This document shows positions 29,802 through 39,500 of a stretch of DNA of 51,317 nt, one piece after another; the stretch's first letter is position 1; each line of letters begins with the position of its first letter. Position numbers and translations under genes: made by a program. Below the pieces are notes generated by a model. It ran no database searches. It was given only the letters and a program-made list of their open reading frames with translations, and was not told where the DNA came from. The DNA lies in NCBI GenBank assembly GCA_026394595.1, contig JAPKXX010000093.1, forward strand, positions 1-51,317, read 5' to 3'. The DNA is from Methanoregula sp. (GTDB lineage: Archaea; Halobacteriota; Methanomicrobia; Methanomicrobiales; Methanospirillaceae).

Positions 29802-30593
29802 ATGGACTCGGTTGAGGCAGAGCAGCGGATCAGGGACGTACTCGCCCGTCATGGGCCGGTGCTCGTTGCGTTCTCGGGCGGGGTCGACAGCGCGCTTCTT
29901 GGGGCAATCGCTCGCGACATGTGTGGTGACCGCTTCCGTTGCGTCCTACTCGACAGCCCGCTGGTCTCCCGTTCGGAAATTGCAGCCGCTAAAAAGACCG
30001 CGCGGGACCTGAACCTTGTGCTGGAGGTCCTGCACGTACCCCTGATAGAGAGCGTCACAAAAAACTCCCCGGACCGCTGTGCCCACTGCAAAACGATCGC
30101 TGCAAGAGTCCTGAATCAGCGAGCACACGAGATTGGGTGTACCTGCGTTGCGGACGGATGCAATCTCTCAGATACACAAGAACACCGGCCCGGTCTTGCC
30201 GCCAGCACACAGGCAGGGATCGTGCACCCGTTTATTGAGGCAGGGCTCACCAAGCAGGACATCCGGGCACTGGCACAGGCGCGGGGGTATGCGTTCTGGG
30301 ACAAACCCTCTGCCGCCTGCCTCGCGTCGCGCATCCCGTACGGTAATGTGATCACGGAAGAAAACCTCGCGATGGTTGAACGCGCGGAAGCGTTCCTTGC
30401 CAAACAAGGGTTTGCGCAGTGCCGGGTGCGAATACACAAAAACATTGCACGCATCGAAGTCCTTAAGGAGGATATGCAGATACTATTGCAGTACAGGGAC
30501 GCGGTGGTAGCCGAACTGACCGCGATCGGGTTTGCGTACGTGACGCTCGATCTCGCCGGCTACCGGAGCGGGAGCATGGACGAGGTGCTTTGA
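29802..30593 (+). CDS. larE: LarE-like ATP-dependent sulfurtransferase
   Basis: VLVAFSGGVDSALLGAIA; DRCAHCKTIAARVL; FWDKPSAACLASRIPYG. Confidence 0.85.
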   Translation: MDSVEAEQRIRDVLARHGPVLVAFSGGVDSALLGAIARDMCGDRFRCVLLDSPLVSRSEIAAAKKTARDLNLVLEVLHVPLIESVTKNSPDRCAHCKTIAARVLNQRAHEIGCTCVADGCNLSDTQEHRPGLAASTQAGIVHPFIEAGLTKQDIRALAQARGYAFWDKPSAACLASRIPYGNVITEENLAMVERAEAFLAKQGFAQCRVRIHKNIARIEVLKEDMQILLQYRDAVVAELTAIGFAYVTLDLAGYRSGSMDEVL

Positions 30594-30658
30594 GATGGCA
30601 AAAAACACCTGCATTTATCCAGTTCCCGGAAGATCGTTCACAGGAAAGAAATGGTGAT

Positions 30659-31462
30659 ATGATGATGTACCGGAAAATGCCATGCCTACAGGTGGACGGT
30701 GACAGATCCGACCCCGCCATGCATGAGGTTGTCGAGGAGATCCCGATAGCACTGTTCGTGAACGGGCGGCATGCGATGACTGCGATGATGAGCCCAGTGA
30801 ATCTTGAGGACTTTGTCACCGGTTATCTGTTCACCGAACAGATCATCAAAGGCGTTGAGGAGATCGAATCGATAAAGATCGAGAAGAACCGTGTCAGTGT
30901 CATCACGAAAAACCTGTTCAAGGTGCTCGGCCCGAAAAAGACCATACTCTCCGGCTGCGGCGGAAGCACATCCTACATCGATCCCGCCAAGCTCCCAAAG
31001 ATCAAATCCGGTTTTGTGATAAGCACAGGAAAAATCCAGGAAGCAATCAAGACTGTGCTGGATTCCGACCTGCACCGGACGACAGGGGGAATCCACGTGG
31101 TCGCTCTTGTCGGTCAGGAAAAAACAATCTCGGTCGCTGAGGACATCGGTAGACATAATGCACTTGACCGGGTAATCGGGTTCGGGCTCCGCAACGGGAT
31201 TGATTTTTCACAGACACTCGTCATTTCATCAGGGCGCATCTCATCAGAGATGGTACGCAAATGCCTGACCGCAAATATCCCGATAATCGTGTCGCGTAGC
31301 GCGACTACAACACTTTCAATAGAGATTGCAGAAAAGACCGGGCTTACCGTGATCGCATTCGCACGGGGATCTAAGATGAATATCTACACTCATGCCCAAA
31401 GAATCAAAGGGATGGCTCCTGTAACTCCAATATCATACGATCAAAAGGTGAAAAAACATTGA
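30659..31462 (+). CDS. fdhD: formate dehydrogenase accessory sulfurtransferase FdhD
   Basis: EDFVTGYLFTEQII; TGGIHVVALV; AEDIGRHNALDRVIG; SSGRISSEMVRKC; GCGGS in place of CxxC. Exact start uncertain. Confidence 0.9.
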   Translation: MMMYRKMPCLQVDGDRSDPAMHEVVEEIPIALFVNGRHAMTAMMSPVNLEDFVTGYLFTEQIIKGVEEIESIKIEKNRVSVITKNLFKVLGPKKTILSGCGGSTSYIDPAKLPKIKSGFVISTGKIQEAIKTVLDSDLHRTTGGIHVVALVGQEKTISVAEDIGRHNALDRVIGFGLRNGIDFSQTLVISSGRISSEMVRKCLTANIPIIVSRSATTTLSIEIAEKTGLTVIAFARGSKMNIYTHAQRIKGMAPVTPISYDQKVKKH

Positions 31463-31487
31463 CACGTTCTTGGTTTCCTCATGAATC

Positions 31488-32450
31488 ATGGAGGATCCAG
31501 AACAAAGAGGTTTAGCAAAAAGATACCGGGATGTATATTCTGTGTTGGACACCACGACGCTCCGGAACGATATCCTGAAGCTCAAGGAAGAGCGCGACGC
31601 GATCATACTCGCGCACAATTACCAGGTCGGTGAGGTGCAGGACATCGCCGATGTGGTTGGTGATTCGCTCGAGCTCGCCCGCGCCGCCACCACCATGGAC
31701 GGAAAGGTCATCGTCTTCTGTGGCGTCGATTTTATGGCAGAGACTGCCGCAATCCTGTCTCCTGAAAAGACTGTACTGCTGCCTGCCCCGGACGCTTGCT
31801 GCCCGATGGCGGAGATGATCACGGCAGAAGAACTCAGGCTCGTGAAATCCCGTTACCCTGACGCAGCGGTGGTCTGCTACGTGAACACGACTGCCGAGGT
31901 AAAAGCGGAGAGCGACATCTGCTGCACCTCATCAAACGCGGTGAAGGTGGTCCAGTCACTGGAACAGGACGAGGTTATCTTTGTCCCGGACCGTAACCTT
32001 GCGTGGTACGTGGCGCGGTTCACAAAGAAACAGATCCTGCCGTGGGAAGGGTTCTGCATCGTCCATGACCAGATCACCGCAGAATTTGTCCGCACCGCAC
32101 GACAGCAGCACCCCGGTGCACTGGTGCTGGTCCATCCCGAATGCCGGCCTGAGGTGATCGATGCGGCAGATCATGTCGCGAGCACGTCGGGCATCATCCG
32201 GCACGTCTGCACATCAGAAAAAAAGGAATTTATCATCGGTACCGAGGTAGGCATCCTGCACAGGATCGCACATGAATGTCCCGGTAAGGCATGCTATCCC
32301 CTTTCAGAGGCAGCGGTCTGCCGTAATATGAAAAAAACAGATCTTTTTACGGTACGCGATGCACTTGACCGGCTCCAGCCGCGTATCACGGTTCCCCAAG
32401 GCATTGCACGCAGCGCACGTCGTGCGATCGATCGGATGCTGGTGCTCTGA
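31488..32450 (+). CDS. nadA: quinolinate synthase A
   Basis: IILAHNYQVGEVQDIADVVGDSLELAR; VFCGVDFMAETAAIL; CPGKACYPLSEAAVC. Confidence 0.95.
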   Translation: MEDPEQRGLAKRYRDVYSVLDTTTLRNDILKLKEERDAIILAHNYQVGEVQDIADVVGDSLELARAATTMDGKVIVFCGVDFMAETAAILSPEKTVLLPAPDACCPMAEMITAEELRLVKSRYPDAAVVCYVNTTAEVKAESDICCTSSNAVKVVQSLEQDEVIFVPDRNLAWYVARFTKKQILPWEGFCIVHDQITAEFVRTARQQHPGALVLVHPECRPEVIDAADHVASTSGIIRHVCTSEKKEFIIGTEVGILHRIAHECPGKACYPLSEAAVCRNMKKTDLFTVRDALDRLQPRITVPQGIARSARRAIDRMLVL

Positions 32451-32532
32451 TGAACGACGCCATCTTCACATCCACCGTTCCGGATATCTGCGATTGATCT
32501 GTATGTGCATCGCAGGATTCTGCAGAGGGGCA

Positions 32533-32787
32533 TAATGCATCATACAGCAGATTGGAACGGCTATAACGGTATCTGGTATGACCACGGTCTTTGGGTTTGC
32601 CGCGCTTATGATCTCCACATTCGGTATCATCAGCAACTTCGGCACCGTCACGGTCATCTCGGTTTTCTTTGCACATGCCGGTGCGATCATCGTGATGCCG
32701 GCAATTCTGGTGCTGGTAAGTGCATTTGAAGAAAAGGAGCATATTCACAACTCCCCTACCAATCCGTCACCAGTTTCGGAATCGTAA
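32533..32787 (+). pseudogene. C-terminal remnant of an RND/MMPL-type transporter
   Basis: CIIQQIGTAITVSGMTTVFGFAALMISTFGIISNFGTVTVISVFFAHAGAIIVMPAILVLVSAFEE; in-frame stop upstream, no rest of transporter present. Confidence 0.7.
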
Positions 32788-32892
32788 TTACTGGGCTGAT
32801 CTAGGTTTATCGGATACGTTCTACTCTTTTTTTTAAGTTTGTGAGACTCAACAAAAAATTTTGTTTTTTTGAAGTTTGGCACCCATTCAAGG

Positions 32893-32943
32893 AAAAAAAA
32901 TTTATATCTTCTTTGATGAGTCAGCATGACTCAAGAAGAAGAT
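32893..32943 (-). terminator. candidate terminator downstream of mscL
   Basis: inverted repeat ATCTTCTT-tgat-GAGTCA-gca-TGACTC-aag-AAGAAGAT; on the minus strand followed by ATAAATTTTTTTT. Confidence 0.5.
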
Positions 32944-32988
32944 CGTCAGACCTTCTTCGAATTGTGCGAAGCGCTTGAGGAAAAAAAA

Positions 32989-33408
32989 TTAAATCTTTTT
33001 CGTCGTGTCGCCCTTCATGATATATTTGACAACAATGAATACCACGAGGGCGATGATGACAAAGTCGATGATTGCTCCGACCAGATCCCCGAACAGGAAT
33101 TTAATGGGGCCCACCATAAATTCCGATGTCCGCCAGTCCCCCTTTGGCATAAGGACTGCTATGATCGGCATGACGACATCATTCACGACCGAGGTGACCA
33201 GTTTGGTCGCGGCTGCACCGATCACGAACGCAACGGCAAGTCCTATGACCTGGTATTTCTTCAAAAACTCCAGAAATTCGTCCTGAAAACCACGAGCTCC
33301 TTTTGTCAATCCCATTACCCCTTCTTCGACATTCTTTCCGGCTTTGCCAAGATCATCTGCTGCTGCCATTCCTATCATCACCTGTCCGTGGACGCTTAAA
33401 ACGTCCAC
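32989..33408 (-). CDS. mscL: large-conductance mechanosensitive channel
   Basis: GFQDEFLEFLKKYQVIGLAVAFVIGAAATKLVTSVVNDVVMPII. Confidence 0.92.
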   Translation of the reverse strand: MDVLSVHGQVMIGMAAADDLGKAGKNVEEGVMGLTKGARGFQDEFLEFLKKYQVIGLAVAFVIGAAATKLVTSVVNDVVMPIIAVLMPKGDWRTSEFMVGPIKFLFGDLVGAIIDFVIIALVVFIVVKYIMKGDTTKKI

Positions 33409-33552
33409 TGACAGGTGAGTAGTTGTCCTGTTTGCTCAAATAATTTGTTTTCCCTCAGCTCATTACCCGGAAACAGGATCATTTTACGCTTTATGATATC
33501 GGACACCAGCACCTGCGTTTCTATTAAGGATAAAATAAGGGAGAAGTGGTTT

Positions 33553-36500
33553 TTATGGCTGCTTCAAAACCCCTATGAGATCGTTTTTCATCTTCTGCAC
33601 TTTTTCGTCGTGGGGATTTAGTGCAAGTACGCGGTTATAGGCAGCAAGCGCCTCCCGGTACCGCTTGAGCATCTGCAGCGCAGTGCCTTTATTGAACCAT
33701 GCGTTTGAATCATTCGGGTCAAGGGCAAGTGCACGGTCGAACGCAGTGAGAGCCTCCGTATGGTGCTGGAGTTCGCCCAGTACCGTGCCCTTGGAGAACC
33801 ACCCTTTTGCATATCCCGGTTCGATCGTAAGCCCGCGATCGTATGAAGCGATCGCTTCCTCGAGCCGCCCGAGCTTCTTGAGCGCCGTGCCGCGGTTGAT
33901 CCAGCCGATTGCGTTCTCTGGGTCAATGGAGAGCGCACGATCATATGCATCAACCGCTTCCGCGTGCATGCCAACCCGGTTCAATGCTGATCCCTTGTTG
34001 TTCCAGGAAGCAGCATCATCAGGATTTAATAAAAGGGCACGGTCATACGCATCCACCGCTTCTTCGAACCGCCCGAGCTTGGTCAGGGCGTTGCCTTTAT
34101 TGAACCAGGCATCAGCATCATCGGAATTGAGTGCAAGAGCCCGGTCATAGGCTGCGATCGCATCATCATGTTTCCCAAGTTGGTTGAGTGCAGATCCCTT
34201 GTTGTTCCATGCGCTGGAGTCATCCGGGTGGATGGCAAGTGACCTTTCAATGGCAGCAAGCGCCTCCCGGTAGCGTCCGAGCCGGTTGAGCGCGTTGCCC
34301 TTGTTATACCAGACATCAGCATCCTCTTGTTTGATTGCGAGGGCGTGGTCATATGCGGCGATCGCCTCCTCGAACCGCCCGAGCTTGTGGAGGGCAAGCC
34401 CCTTGTTCTTCCATCCCACCGGGTGGTCCGGATGACGGGCAAGTGCCTGGTCATAGGCAGCGATCGCCTCTTCATGCCGGCCGAGCCGGTGGAGAGCATT
34501 CCCCTTGTTGTTCCAGCCCACCGCATGGTCCGGGTCAAGGGCAAGGGCACGGTCATACGCATCCACCGCCTCCTCGAACCTTCCGAGCTTATTGAGCGAG
34601 AGCCCCTTATTTTTCCAGCCGGTCGGATTCGAAGGGTCAAGGGCAAGTGCTTTCTCGTACGCAGCAATCGCCTCGTCATGCTTGCCGAGCCGGTCAAGAA
34701 TCGACCCCTTGTTGTTCCACGCGTCGGCATTATCCGGGTTGATCGCAAGGGCACGCTCCAGTGCTGCCACGGCGTTGGCAGACTTTCCTGAGGCAATCAG
34801 GGCAAGTGCTTTGTTCTGCCACACTTCTCCGTCATCGGGTTTGAGGGCAATAGAACGGTCATACGCATCTGCTGCTTCGTCAAATTTGCCCAGATCGGTG
34901 AGCGCGTTCCCCTTGTTGAACCACGTATCAGCATCCTTCGGGTGCAGGGCGAGTGCTTTTTCGTATGCAGCGATCGCATCCTCATGATGGCCGATGATGT
35001 TAAGGGCAGTTCCCCGGCTGTTCCATGCCGTTGCGTCAAGCGGGGTGATCGCGATTACACGGTCAAGTGCGGTGATTGCCTCTTCGGGTTTTCCGAGCCG
35101 GATCATCGCGATCCCTCGGTTGTGGAGGGCACCGGCATCATCGGGATTGATGGATAGTACCCGATCCAATGCGGAAACGGCGTCTTCAGGTCTGCCGAGA
35201 CGAAGGAGGCATACCCCTTTGCTGTACCAGAGATCAGCATCCTCCGGCAGGGTCTCAAGGGCACGGTCGAACGCAACAATTGCCTCCCCGTACCTGCCAA
35301 GGTGTTCCAGCGCCGCCCCCTTATTAAAGAGAATCACCGGGTCGTTTGCATCGATGGCAAGTGCGCGGTCGAAAGCAGCAACTGCCTCATCGAACCGTTC
35401 AAGACCCGCAAGTGCTGATGCCCTGCCATTCCATGCAGCGGTCCGTTTCGGGTCAATGACAAGCGCCCTTTCGTACGCAGCAAGGGCGTCGCGGTACTGC
35501 CCCTGATCAAAGAGGGCGTTTGCCTTGCTGTACCATGCACCTGCATTACCTGAATCAAGCGCAAGGCCACTCTCATACGCAGTGACAGCATCACTGAACC
35601 GGCCGAGCCTGGAGAGTGCATCTGCTTTTCCAAACCATCCGTCTGCACAACGTCCATCGATCCCAAGGGTCGCGTCATAGGCAGCCACCGCCTCCTCGAA
35701 CTTTTGGAGGTGACTGAATGCAGATCCCTTATTGAACCATGCCCCCCTGTGATCAGGTTCGATTGCGAGCGCACGGTTGTATGCAGAAAGTGCTTCTTCT
35801 GCGTGCCCCATCCTGAAAAGCGCCAGTCCTTTCTGGTACCATGCACCAGTATTATCCGGATTTAGGGTAAGCGCCCGGTCAAGTGCAAAAAGAGCTTCCT
35901 CAAATTTTCCGAGATTCCGGAGTACCGACCCTTTATTGAACCAGATATCGGCATCAGTGTCGTCAAGTGCGATCGCCTGGTCAAACGCTGCCACCGCTTC
36001 CTCATGCCGGCCAGACATACGAAGGCAGTTTCCCTTATTATACCAGACAGAAGCGTCCTTGGGATCAAGGGCGATGGATCGTTCGAATGCAATGATCGCA
36101 TCGTTATATCTGCCAATCCTCACCAGTGCATTACCCCGGTTGTTCAGGGCATCTGCATCATCAGGAGAGAGTGTAAGGGTATGGTCATATGCTTCGAGCG
36201 CCTCCTCGAACTTTTCGAGGTTGTCGAGAGCAACCCCCCGGTTGAACCAGAGCACCGGGTCGTCAGGTTCGATGGCAATCCCCTTGTCATAGGAGTCGAT
36301 CGCTTCTGAATACCGCTCAAGTGCCGTCAGGATATTACCCCGGCTGTTCCAGACACAAGCGTTTTCAGGATCGATGCCGGTCGCATGGTCATATGCTTCG
36401 AGCGCCTCCTTGTACTGTCTGAACCCGCCCAGTGCATTGCCCCGCAAATTCCAGAGGTGTGCATTCTGCGGCTGAAGAGCGAGAGCCCGATCGTATTCAT

Positions 36501-39500
36501 CGATCGCTTCTTTTGCCCTTTCAATACTTTCGAGAGCCTGACCTTTGATAGCGTGCGCTTCTGCATCCCCCTCATCAAATGCAAGCCCACGGTCGATTGC
36601 CGCAATTGTTTCACGAAAACGCCCGAGTGAGAAAAGGATGGAACCCTTGGAGAACCAGTCAGCTACAGACTGGGGATCCAGGCTGGTTACAAGATCATAC
36701 GCATCGACTGCTTCCTCGGGGCTGCCCATTGTCATGAGCGTTGCCGCTTTTGCATGCCAGCCTGATACCGTATCGGGGGCAAGCGCAATCGCATGATCAT
36801 AGGCGTCAAGCGCTTCCGCGTACCGCTGCTGCGCTTCGAGCGCTTCACCTTTTTTAAGCCAGACCTGTAGGTTATCAGGGTCAGCTGCAAGGCATCGTTC
36901 AAAAGCCGCGATCGCATCATTATATTGTTTGAGTGAAAGAAGTGCTGCCCCCAGACTTAACCATGCATCGGGATACGAGGGGCGGTCCTCGATCGCTTTC
37001 CGGTACGCAACAATTGCATCTTCATGGTTGTTGAGAGTATCCAGCACGCGCCCTTTGCTATACCATGCCTCTGCATAGCCCGGAAGGATTGTGATAGCAG
37101 TCTCGTATGCAGAGATCGCATCCTGATGCTGTCCGAGGGCATCGAGCGCATGCCCCTTATTGAACCATGCCTGTGCATAGGAGGGAGCCATGTTGATGGC
37201 CACATCAAGTGCAGAGATCGCCTGCTCGGTCTTCCCGAGATTGATGAGAGCCGATGCTTTGTTGTTCCATACGATTGCATCGTTGGGATCAAGTGCCAGC
37301 GCCTTGTCGTATGCCTCGATTGCCTCATCGTAGCGCCCGATCTCGTTCAGCGCCGATGCCTTGTTGTTCCAGGTAACGTGATCGGAAGGGTCGATCGTAA
37401 GTGCACTGGTATATGCACGGAGCGCCTCCTCGTAATTACCTGTGCTGCTCAGGACATTGCCCTTCGCTCCCCATCCCTCCGCATACGCAGGATCGAGAGC
37501 AAGCACCTGCTCATAGGTCTCCAGTGCAGCATCATAATTGCCCGTTGCCTGCTGCGCCTGGCCTTTCATATACAGTGTTGGGGCGCTGTCCGGCTGCAGG
37601 GCGAGCGATTGATCAAGTGCTGTGATCGCCTCACCCGGGTGCCCGAGCTTTATCAGTGATGCACCTTTTGCTGCCCACGCCGTTGCATCATTAGGAACAT
37701 AGGTAATGACCCGATCGAAGGCGGCAACAGCCTCTTGGTACCGTCCGATGGCGGTTAGTGCGTTGCCTCTGCCAAACCAGGCTGCAGCATCATCCGGCTG
37801 CAGCCCGGTTGCCCGGTCGTACGCAACAATCGCCTCATTATATCTTCCGAGTGCAGCAAGGGCGGTACCTTTGCTCATCCAGACCCCAGGCGTATCGATC
37901 CTGAGGCTGAGTGCCTTTTCGAATACTTCCAGAGCATTCTCCGTTTGCCCCAGAGTTGCGAGGGCCGTTCCCTTGCCAGACCAGGCTGCAGCATCATCCG
38001 GCTGTAGTCCGATTGCTCGGTCAAAGGCTGCTATCGCGTCATCCATGCGTTTGAGTGCGACAAGGGCAGTGCCCTTGCGGGTCCAGAGCTCGGCATCATC
38101 TGCCCTTTTAACAAGAGCGGTATCGAGCGCTGACAGCGCCTGTTCATAATTGCCGAGATTGCTGAGTGCGACACCCTTGCCTGCCCATGCAGCAGAGTAA
38201 TCAGGGTCAAGCACAAGCGCCCGTTCAAAAGCAGCGACTGCATCAGCATCGCGCCCGAGGGCAAGCAGCGTCTCCCCCGTTTTGCACCACGTCCTTCTGT
38301 CATCTGTGTTGATCGCGAGTGCTTTCTCAAATGCCTCCAGTGCACCTTTGTGATTGCCGAGTGAGAGCATTGCATCTCCTTTCCCGACCCATGCGCCGGC
38401 ATTGTTCCGGTCCAGTGAAATGACATGGTCAAAAGCTGTGATCGCTTCTTCATTCCTGCCAAGTTTCCCGAGCACCGCCCCCTTCCGGCTCCATGCATCC
38501 GCGTTGTCCGGCACATAGGCAAGCACTTTGTCGTACGCCAGCAATGCATCTGTAAACCTCTTCAGGTTGTAGAGTGATTTCCCGAGATTTTTCCAGATTA
38601 CGGGATTGTCCGGATCCAGCGCGATAGCCTTGCCAAAGGATACCACTGCTTCATCGTGCTTCCCAATGGTTTGCAGAACCGTCCCCCGAAGAATCCACCC
38701 CGGGCTGTAATCTGGTTCAAGAGAAAGAGCATTGTTGATCGCATCGATCGCTTCTTCATTTTTATCAAGTGCAGCAAGTGCAGTGCCAATACCCGACCAT
38801 GCATGCCCGTACTCAGACCGAAGAGAGATTGCCTTTTTAAATGCTGGAACAGCCTCGTCATATTTCTGCAACTTCAGGAGCATGGCACCTTTGCTGTACC
38901 AGAGAACGGGATCCGTTGCATTAAGGGCGATTGAACTGTCATATGCTGTCAGGGCGAGATCATAACGCCCGAGTTCTGAAAATGCATTCCCTTTATTTGT
39001 CCATGCAAGGGTGAAGTCCGGACTGATTCCGGTTGCCTGATCAAAGGCATCGATCGCCTCGTTATGAACCCCGAAGTTACTCAGGGCGAGACCTTTGTTG
39101 TTCCAGATCATTGCGTCCTTAGGATCGAGGTCGAGGGCTTTCTGGTAAGCGGCAACAGCCTCTTCATACCGCCCCATCTCCGTGAGTGCGGAACCTTTCT
39201 TGTTCCATACATCCGCATCATCGGATTTTTCTGTGATTGCCCGGTCAAAGGCATCGATCGCCTCTTCAAACCGTCCAAGGGTCTCCAGTGCAATTCCACG
39301 GTTCTTCAGGGCAGTGATATTATGGGAGTCGATAGCAATCGCCTTGTCACAGGAATCGAGCGCTTCCTGCGCCCGCCCGAGACGATTGAGGAGAACACCT
39401 TTCATGGACCATGAGCGGGCTTCCCTAGGCTCGAGGGTAAGTGCTGTTTCGATGGATACGAGGGCTTCTTCCTCGCGGTTGAGCGACAGCAGGATGAGCC

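Noticed and set aside
32926-33399. 157-aa plus-strand ORF with an upstream TATA-like sequence
   Set aside because: Most of it is antisense to mscL; the TATA-like run is also explained by the mscL terminator. A short leaderless transcript is not excluded.
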